Below, piece after piece: positions 42,063-50,383 of a DNA stretch of 64,000 nucleotides. Position 1 is the stretch's first letter. Every line of letters starts with the position of its first letter. The notes below the pieces were generated by a model. The model had not been told where the DNA came from. It ran no database searches and worked only from the letters and a program-made list of their open reading frames with translations. The position numbers were made by a program, and so were the translations under genes. Source of the stretch: an uncultured Ignavibacteria bacterium (GTDB lineage Bacteria > Bacteroidota > Ignavibacteria > SZUA-365); contig CAJXVM010000016.1 of NCBI GenBank assembly GCA_913061095.1, positions 60,698 to 124,697 on the forward strand. The letters are read 5' to 3'.

Positions 42063-42460
42063 CCACACCCTCACGGGTGTGGCTACCGCGATCGATGATG
42101 AACTGCGCTGGCCCCACCCGTCAGGGTGGGGTTGTGGCGTGCCGCGCATCCACCCCACACCCTCACGGGTGTGGTTACCGCGATCGGTGATGGACTGCGC
42201 CAGCCCCACACCCTCACGGGTGTGGCTACCGCGATCGATGATGAACTGCGCTAGCCCCACCCGTCAGGGTGGGGTCGTGGCGTGCCGCGCACCCACCCCA
42301 CACCCTCACGGGTGTGGTTAGCGCGATCGATGATGGACTGCGCCAGCCCCACACCCTCACGGGTGTGGTTGCCGCGATCGATGATGGACTGCGCTAGCCC
42401 CACCCGTCAGGGTGGGGTCGTGGCGTGCCGCGCATCCACCCCACACCCTCACGGGTGTGG
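42063..42460. repeat. Nine-hairpin family A array, period 143 bp
   Basis: Hairpins start at 42063, 42112, 42155, 42206, 42255, 42298, 42349, 42398 and 42441. Spacings run 49, 43, 51 and repeat exactly, giving a 143-base unit present almost three times. Within each unit the CCACACCC/TCAC type appears twice and the CCCCACCC/GTCA type once, in opposite orientation, with GCGATCGATGATGRACTGCG between. It fills the 597-base gap from the transposase start to the next gene. Confidence 0.95.
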
Positions 42461-42521
42461 TTTGGAATTTGTGGTATTGGTGGTGTTATTGTATCGTTCG
42501 ATCAACAACCGAGGTTTTTCA

Positions 42522-42818
42522 ATGCTGCGTGTCAGCTACCTGTTCCGAGGATCCGATGAGGATCGTGAACCCTACGTGCGCGACAAATTCGCACCGATGC
42601 TGCGTGAACTGCCTGACGTCCGGCGCGTGGATATGTGGCGCGTCACAGAGGTGGCCGTCGGCGAGGTGCGCGCGCGCTTCATCGTCGATGCCTGGTTCGA
42701 CGACGAACACGCCATGCATGCCGCGTTTGCGTCCGCCGAGGGACGCAAGGTCGCGCGCGAAATCATCGCCGTCGAAGGCAAAGGCATGGAAATGATCGCC
42801 GCGGAATCGCTCGAATGA
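42522..42818 (+). CDS. EthD-like ferredoxin-fold protein
   Basis: The 98-residue protein starts at the ATG at 42522, preceded by ACCGAGGTTTTTCA. MLRVSYLFRGSDEDREPYVRD opens like EthD and related dimeric alpha/beta-barrel proteins. VRRVDMWRVTE and ARFIVDAWFDDEHAMHAAFA complete the ferredoxin-like repeat, and EGRKVAREI is the final helix. Members are often small dimeric enzymes or binding proteins of unclear substrate. It directly follows the hairpin array. Confidence 0.7.
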   Translation: MLRVSYLFRGSDEDREPYVRDKFAPMLRELPDVRRVDMWRVTEVAVGEVRARFIVDAWFDDEHAMHAAFASAEGRKVAREIIAVEGKGMEMIAAESLE

Positions 42819-42901
42819 GCTGGGCTGTTGTGCCTGAGTGCCGTGCGCAGTAATTTTCCGTGTTCCATCGTGACCGCAACAGTAACAGACGATTATACCC
42901 C

Positions 42902-43492
42902 ATGAAGATCGACACGCTCGTGATCGCGACCCGCAATCCGCACAAGGCGGATGAAATCCGTGCCATGCTGGCAGGTCTTCCTGTGACCGTGAAGGACATG
43001 CGCGAATTCGACAACTGTCCCGACGTGGAAGAAGACGGACGCACACTCGAAGAAAACGCCATGAAAAAGGCGCTGGAAGTGCATCGCTGCACGGGACTGC
43101 CGGTGATCGCGGATGACACCGGACTCGAAGTGTATTACCTGCTGGGCGAACCGGGCGTGCACTCTGCCCGCTATGCCGGCGAAAACGCCACGTACGAGGA
43201 CAACAACCACAAGCTGCTCAAGCGCATGACGCAGGTGCCCGCTCGCAAGCGCCACGCGCGCTTCCGCTGCGTGATCGCTTTTGTCGCAAAGGGCGTGGAG
43301 GAGACGTTCGAAGGGAAGGTTGAAGGCCGCATCCTGCTCAAACCGCAGGGCAGCGGCGGATTCGGCTACGACCCGATCTTCCGGCCCGATGGCTACGGCG
43401 TGACCTTCGCCGAACTCCCCGCGGAGGAGAAAAACGCGATCAGCCACCGCGGCCGCGCCGTCGAACAGTTCAAGACATTTCTTCAATCCTGA
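42902..43492 (+). CDS. rdgB: Non-canonical purine NTP pyrophosphatase (RdgB/HAM1)
   Basis: The 196-residue enzyme hydrolyses ITP, dITP and XTP to monophosphates to keep them out of DNA and RNA. Motifs: VIATRNPHKADEIRAML at the N-terminus, EEDGRTLEENAMKKA, VIADDTGLEVYYLLGEPGVH (metal Asp), SARYAG, and the C-terminal GSGGFGYDPIFRPDGYGVTF. SHRGRAVEQF ends the fold. Length and motifs are complete. Confidence 0.96.
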   Translation: MKIDTLVIATRNPHKADEIRAMLAGLPVTVKDMREFDNCPDVEEDGRTLEENAMKKALEVHRCTGLPVIADDTGLEVYYLLGEPGVHSARYAGENATYEDNNHKLLKRMTQVPARKRHARFRCVIAFVAKGVEETFEGKVEGRILLKPQGSGGFGYDPIFRPDGYGVTFAELPAEEKNAISHRGRAVEQFKTFLQS

Positions 43493-43503
43493 GAGGAACA
43501 GCC

Positions 43504-44313
43504 ATGCGCCGCCTGATGCCATTCCCGCTTCTGCTTCCGGTCCTCCTCCTGCTCGCCGCCTGCACCGACGATGCGCCGCCCGTGTCGACGGACGGCCGCA
43601 TGATCATGGCCGACGCCCATTTCTATCCCACCATCCAGGGAAGTTCGTGGGAGTACAGCATCGACACCACCGGCGCGGGGGGATCCGGCAGCGGCATCGC
43701 GCGTTCGCGCATCACCGGGATCTATGAAGGCGACACATTCACCTACGCGGTGCAGGTCAACCAGATCAGCTTCGGCGGGGCCTCGGAAATCGACTCGCTG
43801 TACATCCGCCAGGCCGAAGATGGGGTGCGGATTTCGAGTCCGGGCCTGCAGACGCTCAGCGGTCTGCCCTCGATTCCGAACTTCCCGATCGACGATATCC
43901 CCACCGAGTTTCTCGCGGTTCCCGCCGCCGGCAGCTTCCAGGCCTCGTGGGAAATCATCAATATCGAGATCAATACCATCCCGCTGTTCCCCATTTATTA
44001 TCGCGTCAACGGCAGCTACCGCGGACTCGAGGATGTCGACACCGACCTGCGCACATTCCGCGACTGCGCCCATATCGTGCTGAGCATCGAGGCGCGGCTC
44101 CCGAATTTCACCAATCCGAGCGTGCCGCTTCTCATAGACGAGGAAGCAAACTTCTGGTTCTCCCGGCCGCAGGGACTCGTGGCCGCCGATGGATCCAGCG
44201 CCATTTTCACGCTGCTGCGCGGCGGCATCCCCCTCTCCGCCACCTACGGCACCACGCGGCAGGAGGTGACGGGCATGGATATCGTGCAGCCGGATCCGTT
44301 CTGTATAGAATAG
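43504..44313 (+). CDS. Lipoprotein of unknown function
   Basis: The 269-residue protein has a signal peptide with lipobox LLLLAACTDD. It starts 11 bases after rdgB with a ribosome site (TGAGAGGAACAGCC), so it is probably co-transcribed. IQGSSWEYSIDTTG, then GIYEGDTFTYAVQVNQI and SINSLYI-like strands suggest a beta-sandwich or calycin-type fold (LARGE fraction of alternating polar/hydrophobic residues); ending EVTGMDIVQPDPFCIE. No family recognised. Confidence 0.7.
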   Translation: MRRLMPFPLLLPVLLLLAACTDDAPPVSTDGRMIMADAHFYPTIQGSSWEYSIDTTGAGGSGSGIARSRITGIYEGDTFTYAVQVNQISFGGASEIDSLYIRQAEDGVRISSPGLQTLSGLPSIPNFPIDDIPTEFLAVPAAGSFQASWEIINIEINTIPLFPIYYRVNGSYRGLEDVDTDLRTFRDCAHIVLSIEARLPNFTNPSVPLLIDEEANFWFSRPQGLVAADGSSAIFTLLRGGIPLSATYGTTRQEVTGMDIVQPDPFCIE

Positions 44314-44330
44314 TTTCAGTCACCTGCAGA

Positions 44331-44630
44331 CCACACCCTGACGGATGCGGTAACCACACGCGTGAGCGTGTGGGGGAGCGCGATGCCCCCATCCCCATCC
44401 ACACCCTTACGGGTGTGGCTAGCGCAATCGGCAACGGGATGCGGTAACCACACGCGTAAGCGTGTGGGGGCGCGCGAGCCCCCCATCCCCATCCACACCC
44501 TGACGGGTGTGGCTAGCGCAATCGGCAACGGGATGCGGTAACCACACGCGTGAGCGTGTGGGGGAGTGCGATCGACCGCCCCCACCCTTACGGGTGTGGC
44601 TACCCCTGACGGGTGTGGCTACCCCCCCTA
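44331..44630. repeat. Family A array, period 94 bp
   Basis: Hairpins start at 44354, 44399, 44448, 44493, 44542 and about 44579. The CCACACGC type recurs at 44354, 44448 and 44542, and the CCACACCC type at 44399 and 44493, so the unit is 94 bases with two hairpins in opposite orientation. Between them stands GCGCAATCGGCAACGGGATG. The end (44590-44630) has two broken half-palindromes. All intact copies have NTAR flanks (GTAA, CTAG, GTAG). Confidence 0.95.
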
Positions 44631-44717
44631 TGGGCGCCCTCTCTGCCTTGTTTCGTACGGAAAGCATCGCTAATATTGAGCTTGATCTTTTCATCATCAT
44701 AACGTGATATCACGACC

Positions 44718-46763
44718 ATGACACACCGCACGATTGCACTTCGAATCAACGTTCCGGGCATCCTTCTTACCGCCCTGTTCGTCGTCCTGTTTGCGGGAGC
44801 ATTGCAGGCGCAGGACAAATCTGCCGTCGTTGCTGAGATCGGCGATTATGAGCTCACACTGGGAGAATTCGAGGAACAGTATATCCGCAACAACGGCGGG
44901 GAAGCCGCCGCGGTGCGCTCCAGCATGGAGGACCGCAAGGAATTCCTGGATCTGCTGGTGAAATACCGCCTGAAAGTACTCGAGGCGCGCGAGAAAGGCT
45001 TCGACGAGGATCCCGAGATCATCAAGGAACTCGAAGAATACCGAAACAGCCTCGCGGTGCCCTACCTCACCGAGCGGGCCCTGATTGATCCCGCCGTCGA
45101 GGATCTCTACAACCGCCGCCTCGAGGAAGTGCGCGCGGCGCATATTCTCATCCGCATCCCGACCGACAGCCTCGGACAGCCCGACACCCTCAGCGCCTAC
45201 AACAGGGCGATGGAGGTGATCGATCAGGCGAAGGCGGGCGTGTCCTTCGACTCCCTCGCACGGAAGTATTCCGATGACAAGGGCACCAAGGAGAAAGGCG
45301 GTGACCTGCTGTGGTTCTCCGCGGGCATGACCGTGCCGGCCTTCGACGCCGCGGCGTATGCGCTCGAGCCGGGCGAGATCGCCGATCATCCGGTGCGGAC
45401 CATGTTCGGATATCACGTCGTCAAGCTCGCCGACCGCCAGCCGACACGCGGTGAAATCCATGTGCGGCACATCCTCGTGCGTCTGCCGCAGGAAGCCGGC
45501 GACGACACCCTGGCCGCATTCAACAAGGCGGTGAGCCTGCTCGATTCGCTCAAGAACGGAACGGATTTTGCCGACCTGGCGCGCCGCAACTCCGATGACC
45601 CGGGCAGCGCGGCCAACGGCGGCGACCTCGGCTGGGTCACACGCCGCAAGTTCGTGCCCGAGTTCGAACTCGCCGCCTTCGAACTGGGTGTCGGCGAGGT
45701 CAGCCGTCCCGTGCGCACACAGTTCGGCTACCATATCATCGAAGTCACCGACGAGCGTCCCGTCCGCTCCCTCGAGGAATCCCGCCAGGAACTCAAGGAT
45801 CTCTACCGCCGCTACAGCTACGAGCAGGACAACCAGCACTTCCTCAGCAGCATTTACGACAAGTTCAACGTGCGCATCAACGAAGATGTCTCGGCCGCCA
45901 TCATCGCCGCGGTCGACACCACGGCCACGACGTCCACGCCGGGCTGGTACAATGCCATCTCCGACGACCTGAAGAAGCGCACCTGGGTGACGCTCGACGG
46001 CGCCGAGGTGACGGTCGACGACGCCATCCGCCGCATCGAGCGTGACCAGGAACTCCAGTCGAAAGCCCTCAACCGCGCCTCCGTGGCGAATCTCGCCGAG
46101 ATGCTTGGACAGAAGAAGGCCATCGAACTCGAAACGCGCGATCTCGAAGAGCGCTATCCGGAATTCGGCAAGCTCATGAAGGAATACCGCGAGGGCGTGC
46201 TGCTTTTCCGCGCCGAGCAGGAGGCCGTGTGGAACAACGTCAAGGTCGAGGAGGAGCGCCTCAAGGAATACTGGGAGCAGCATCGCTCCGAGTACACCTG
46301 GCCCGACCGCGTACGCTTCAGCGAGATCTTCGTGACGACCGACAGCCTCGCGAACGTGCTGCGCGACAGCCTCCGCCAGGGCGTGCCGTTCGAGGATCTG
46401 GCCGCGCGGCACACGCAGCGCTCCGGTTACAAAAAGAAAATGGGCGAGTGGGGATATCAGCCCTACGATGCCAACGAACTCGCCGACACGGCCTCCACGA
46501 TGGAGATCGGCGCCATTGCCGGACCGATGAAGTTCCAGTACGGATACTCCATCATCAAGGTGACGGACAAAGACGCAGCCCGCGAGAAGACGTTCAAGGA
46601 AGCCCAGTCCGAGGTATCCAGCCGCTTCCAGGAGTACGAGAGCAAGCGCCTGGAGCGTGAATGGATTCAGAGCCTGAAGGACAAGTTCGGCGTGGAGATC
46701 GACACGGAGCTGCTCTCCGAGGCGTTCTCCGACCTGAACGAGCCCCGGTCATCATCCCGGTGA
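44718..46763 (+). CDS. Periplasmic parvulin-type peptidyl-prolyl isomerase, paralogue 1
   Basis: The 681-residue protein has a signal peptide ending AGALQAQ. SurA-N-like helices follow (residues 35-135), then PpiC domain 1 (RAAHILIRIP, from about 138), domain 2 (EIHVRHILVRLP, from about 245) and a diverged domain 3 (VRFSEIFVTT, from about 531). GGDLGWVTRRKFVPEFE and FGYHIIEV are typical parvulin blocks. Such proteins chaperone outer-membrane proteins. It shares architecture with the next gene (tandem paralogues). It heads an eight-gene co-oriented run reaching 58680. Confidence 0.88.
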   Translation: MTHRTIALRINVPGILLTALFVVLFAGALQAQDKSAVVAEIGDYELTLGEFEEQYIRNNGGEAAAVRSSMEDRKEFLDLLVKYRLKVLEAREKGFDEDPEIIKELEEYRNSLAVPYLTERALIDPAVEDLYNRRLEEVRAAHILIRIPTDSLGQPDTLSAYNRAMEVIDQAKAGVSFDSLARKYSDDKGTKEKGGDLLWFSAGMTVPAFDAAAYALEPGEIADHPVRTMFGYHVVKLADRQPTRGEIHVRHILVRLPQEAGDDTLAAFNKAVSLLDSLKNGTDFADLARRNSDDPGSAANGGDLGWVTRRKFVPEFELAAFELGVGEVSRPVRTQFGYHIIEVTDERPVRSLEESRQELKDLYRRYSYEQDNQHFLSSIYDKFNVRINEDVSAAIIAAVDTTATTSTPGWYNAISDDLKKRTWVTLDGAEVTVDDAIRRIERDQELQSKALNRASVANLAEMLGQKKAIELETRDLEERYPEFGKLMKEYREGVLLFRAEQEAVWNNVKVEEERLKEYWEQHRSEYTWPDRVRFSEIFVTTDSLANVLRDSLRQGVPFEDLAARHTQRSGYKKKMGEWGYQPYDANELADTASTMEIGAIAGPMKFQYGYSIIKVTDKDAAREKTFKEAQSEVSSRFQEYESKRLEREWIQSLKDKFGVEIDTELLSEAFSDLNEPRSSSR

Positions 46764-46779
46764 CTCGACCTGAATTCCT

Positions 46780-46965
46780 GTAAGGCCGCGCCAACGGCTC
46801 GGCCATCTCCGGGAAACGACCTGACACCCTGTGGGGCCGCGCCAACGGCTCGGCCATCTCCGGGAAACGACCTGACACCCTGTGGGGCCGCGCCAACGGC
46901 CCGGCCATCTCCGGGAAACGACCTGACACCCTGTGGGGCCGCGCCAACGGCTCGGCCGGTTCCGG
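46780..46965 (+). repeat. 51-bp tandem repeat with family B hairpin, four copies
   Basis: GGCCGCGCCAACGGCTCGGC starts at 46784, 46835, 46886 and 46937, exactly 51 bases apart. The first copy is preceded by GTAA. The unit also contains CATCTCCGGGAAACGACCTG and ACACCCTGTGG. The third copy has one change in the stem (GGCCCGGCC). The unit length is a multiple of three, and the opposite strand reads as an open repeat peptide, which I regard as accidental. Confidence 0.92.
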
Positions 46966-47020
46966 GGGCTCGCAACAAACCTGGCCTGTGTCTGTTGAAC
47001 CAGCGAATGAACACGAAACT

Positions 47021-49036
47021 GTGAAATTTCTTTTATTCCGACTCCCCGTTCTGCTGCTCGCGGGCGTGCTGCTCGCGAGCTGTTCGTCCGTGCCCGACAA
47101 CCTGCTCGCCACCATGGACGGCGATACCATCCGTGTCGCGGACTATGAGAACATGTATCTGCGCACGCGCATGAGTCCCCCGATGAACGCGCAGGACAAG
47201 CGGGAATTCCTCGACACCTATGCCAACTACCGCCTCAAACTGCTCGAAGCGCGGGCGCAGGGACTGCAGAACGAGGAAGCCGTGCGCAGCGACATCGAGC
47301 AGTACCGCAATCAGCTCGCGGCCACTTTTCTCTATGACCGCGATCTCATCGAACCCGGCACACGCGAACTCTACGACCGCCGCCTGACCGAATTGCAGCT
47401 GCAGCATATCGTCGTGCGCTACCGCGAGTTCGAAGACGGCTCGCTCGACACGCTGAGCACCCGCCTCAAGGCGGAGGACGTTCTCACGGCGGTCCGCAAC
47501 AGCGACCTGCCCTTCGACACGCTGGTGATGCGCTACAGCGAGGATGACAGCAAGAAACGCACCCGCGGCATCCTGGGCTATTTCATCGCGGGCACGACGT
47601 ACCCGAAACTCGACGACATGATATACGACATGGAGCCGGGGGAAATCGCGCCGCAGCTGCTCCGCACGCCCTTCGGGTATCACATTTTCAAGGTGCTGGA
47701 TAAAAAGCCCGCGCGGCAGCGCATGCGTCCGGCGCATATCCTCTACCGCCTCGACCTGAACAATCCCAACGACACGGCGGCGGCCTACGCCCACCTGTCG
47801 CTGGTGCTGGATTCGCTGCAGCGCGGACTCGCGACCTTCGAGGAACTCGCACGGCGGAATTCGCAGGATACCTCCTCCGGTCCGCAGGGCGGCGATCTCG
47901 GCTGGGTGACCCGCGGCACGAACCTCGAACCGAACTTCGAACAGGCGCTGCTCTCCATGAAGGTCGGCGAGGTGCTGAACCGCCCGCTGCGGACGGCCTT
48001 TGGCATGCACATCGTCAAGCTGCTTGACGAGGAACCGCCGGAGCCCTACGAGAAACAGCGCGAATCCCTGCGGCGCATTTACCGCCAGCAGAGCTTCGCC
48101 ATGGATTTCATCAACTACGTCAACCGCAAGCGCCGCGAATACGACTTCCGCGTCAATGAAAACGTAGTGCAGCGCATCCTCGGTCGCGTGGACTCCGGCG
48201 TGACCACGTCCACGCCCGATTGGGAGAAATCCCTGACCCGCGACGATCTCGAGGCATATCTCTTCCAGTCCAGCATCCGACCGGTGAGCGTGCGCGAGGC
48301 GATCGCCTTCTCGAAGCGTGAACCGGCCCTGCAGATGCGTCCGATCAACCGCCGTACGATCGACACGCTGGCCATGGTGGTCGCCGACGATCTGATCACG
48401 CGGCACGAGACGCGCAATTTCGAGGAGCAGATCCCCGAGTTCCGCCGCCTCCTGCGCGAATACACCGAGAGCACGCTGATCACGGAACTCGAACGGCGCG
48501 AGATCTGGTCGCGGCTGAATCCCACCGAGGAGGAAGTGCGCACCTACTGGGAAGAGCACAAGGAAGAATTCCGCCATCCGCCCCGGGTGAAGTTCGCAGA
48601 GATCTATACCTACACGCAGAAGCTGGCGATGGCGTATCTCGACAGCATCAATGCCGGCGCGGATTTCCAGCAGCTCGCGGCGCGGTTCACGCAGCGTCCC
48701 GGACTGTATTCCACCAAGGGATCCTGGGAATACATGCCCTACGATGAAAATGAACTCGCGAAAATCGCGTGGCAGATGCAGATCGGCCAGGTGGCCGGAC
48801 CGATCAAGTTTCAGTCCGGCTTCAGTCTTATCAAGCTGCTGGACAAGCAGGAGGCGCGCGTGATGAATTTCGAGGACGCGCGTTCGGCGGCCGTCGCACG
48901 CTACAAGGAGGAGAAGGCCGAGGAGATGCGCGATGCGTGGATACAGCGCCTGCGGCAGAAATTTGAGGCGCAGCTGTACCCCGACCATCTCGCCAACACC
49001 TTCGTCCCGGACGAGGCAGAAGGCGGGGAGAACTGA
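47021..49036 (+). CDS. Parvulin-type peptidyl-prolyl isomerase lipoprotein, paralogue 2
   Basis: The 671-residue protein starts at the GTG at 47021, giving MKFLLFRLPVLLLAGVLLAS and the lipid Cys (LLASCSS). Same layout as the preceding protein: SurA-N-like helices, PpiC 1 (LQLQHIVVRYREFEDG), PpiC 2 (RMRPAHILYRLDLNNP, GGDLGWVTRGTNLEPNFE) and a diverged C-terminal PpiC 3 (VKFAEIYTYTQKLAMAYLDS). As a lipoprotein it probably works at the outer membrane next to a soluble partner (paralogue 1). Confidence 0.87.
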   Translation: MKFLLFRLPVLLLAGVLLASCSSVPDNLLATMDGDTIRVADYENMYLRTRMSPPMNAQDKREFLDTYANYRLKLLEARAQGLQNEEAVRSDIEQYRNQLAATFLYDRDLIEPGTRELYDRRLTELQLQHIVVRYREFEDGSLDTLSTRLKAEDVLTAVRNSDLPFDTLVMRYSEDDSKKRTRGILGYFIAGTTYPKLDDMIYDMEPGEIAPQLLRTPFGYHIFKVLDKKPARQRMRPAHILYRLDLNNPNDTAAAYAHLSLVLDSLQRGLATFEELARRNSQDTSSGPQGGDLGWVTRGTNLEPNFEQALLSMKVGEVLNRPLRTAFGMHIVKLLDEEPPEPYEKQRESLRRIYRQQSFAMDFINYVNRKRREYDFRVNENVVQRILGRVDSGVTTSTPDWEKSLTRDDLEAYLFQSSIRPVSVREAIAFSKREPALQMRPINRRTIDTLAMVVADDLITRHETRNFEEQIPEFRRLLREYTESTLITELERREIWSRLNPTEEEVRTYWEEHKEEFRHPPRVKFAEIYTYTQKLAMAYLDSINAGADFQQLAARFTQRPGLYSTKGSWEYMPYDENELAKIAWQMQIGQVAGPIKFQSGFSLIKLLDKQEARVMNFEDARSAAVARYKEEKAEEMRDAWIQRLRQKFEAQLYPDHLANTFVPDEAEGGEN

Positions 49037-49107
49037 TTTTTCCCTTGTCGCGCAGTTTCGCCGCGCGTATTGTGTCATGAATCGATTCTATTGAATAGAA
49101 TAAACGC

Positions 49108-50382
49108 ATGAAACAGCTTCTTGTATTTCTTCTCATCGTTCTTCCGCTGCTCCCCGGCATCGCGGGAGCGCAGTCATCCGGCGGACGCGTGCTCGACCGC
49201 GTCGTCGCGGTCATCGGAGACGAGATCATCACTGAATCCGAACTGCAGCTGCAGCTCCTGCAGGCCAAGGCGCAGACAGACGATCCCGATATCCGCCGCC
49301 GCGTTATCGACGCCATGATGAACGACAAGCTCGTGCTGGCGCAGGCCGTGATCGACAGCGTGGAGGTACCCGAAGAGGAGGTGACCCGCCGACTCGACAT
49401 GCAGATCAAGCAGATGACCCGGTATTACGGCTCGGAGCGGCGGCTCGAGCAGGTCGCAGGCATGTCGGTGAGCGAAATGAAGCGCGAGTACCGCGACGAT
49501 ATCCGCAAGCGCCTGATGATCGAGATGATACAGCAGCAGAAATTCGGGACGATGGATGTCACGCACCGCGAGGTGCTGGAGTTTTTCGAAACCTACCGCG
49601 ACAGCCTTCCGCCGGTCCCTGAACAGGTGGAGCTTCGGCAGATCGCCATGTTCCCGCGCGTAATCGAATCATTCCGCGCGCAGGCCCGTCAGCAGGCCGA
49701 GTCCCTGCTCGACTCCATCACCGCGGGCGTGCCCTTCGAGGAACTCGCCCGGCGGCACAGCGACGACCCCGGCAGCGCCCGCAACGGCGGCAATCTCGGA
49801 CTCGCCCGACGCGGCGTGTTCGTCAAGGAATTCGAGGAGGCGGCCTTCGCGCTCGAGCCCGGTGAAGTATCTGACGTGGTCGAAACGCAGTTCGGTTTCC
49901 ATATCATCAAGCTGCTGGAGAAAGCGGGCGAGGCCGTCCGCGCGCAGCACATTCTCATCAAGGTGGAAAAGACCGGAGAAAGCGACCAGATCGTCATCGA
50001 CTCGCTCAACGCCCTGCGGCAGCGCATCCTCGACGGCGCGGATTTCGAGGAAATGGCGAAGCAGTATTCCGAAGACGAGGAAACGCGCAAGTTCGGCGGC
50101 GCACTCGGACTGGTGGAAGTGCAGGAGCTGAGCGACGACATGAAGGAAATTCAGCAGGAACTCCGGGAGGGCGATATCTCCGAGCCGGTGAAGATCGACC
50201 TGGACCGGGATTACGCCTACGCGATCGTACAGCTCGTGCGCCGCATCCCGCCGCATCCGGCGACGCTGGAAGACGACTACCAGCGCATCGCGAACTTCGC
50301 GAAGATCTTCAAGCAGAATCGCGAATACGAGCAGTGGCTCCAGAGCATCAAGGAAAACGTGTACTGGGAGGTACGGATATAA
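49108..50382 (+). CDS. SurA-type periplasmic chaperone/peptidyl-prolyl isomerase
   Basis: The 424-residue protein has a signal peptide ending GIAGAQS. SurA N-terminal domain (VLDRVVAVIGDEIITESELQ), then two PpiC domains: EQVELRQIAMFPR...GGNLGLARRGVFVKEFE (from about residue 172) and VRAQHILIKVEKTG...FGGALGLVEVQEL (from about 280). Length matches SurA (about 430). It escorts unfolded outer-membrane proteins, here presumably the many barrels and T9SS cargo of this organism. The stop is one base before the next start. Confidence 0.9.
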   Translation: MKQLLVFLLIVLPLLPGIAGAQSSGGRVLDRVVAVIGDEIITESELQLQLLQAKAQTDDPDIRRRVIDAMMNDKLVLAQAVIDSVEVPEEEVTRRLDMQIKQMTRYYGSERRLEQVAGMSVSEMKREYRDDIRKRLMIEMIQQQKFGTMDVTHREVLEFFETYRDSLPPVPEQVELRQIAMFPRVIESFRAQARQQAESLLDSITAGVPFEELARRHSDDPGSARNGGNLGLARRGVFVKEFEEAAFALEPGEVSDVVETQFGFHIIKLLEKAGEAVRAQHILIKVEKTGESDQIVIDSLNALRQRILDGADFEEMAKQYSEDEETRKFGGALGLVEVQELSDDMKEIQQELREGDISEPVKIDLDRDYAYAIVQLVRRIPPHPATLEDDYQRIANFAKIFKQNREYEQWLQSIKENVYWEVRI

Positions 50383-50383
50383 T

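Noticed and set aside
42063..42460. CRISPR array
   Set aside because: The regular palindromes look array-like, but spacers are themselves repeated with a 143-base period, there is no leader, and no cas genes are present.
46594..47130. Minus-strand repeat protein (MAGPLARPHRVSGRFPE units)
   Set aside because: It arises because the 51-bp unit is a multiple of three; it has no other coding signs and covers the intergenic array.
44697..49078. Long minus-strand frames opposite the parvulin genes
   Set aside because: Same explanation: shadows of strongly biased plus-strand codons. The plus-strand PpiC motifs are decisive.
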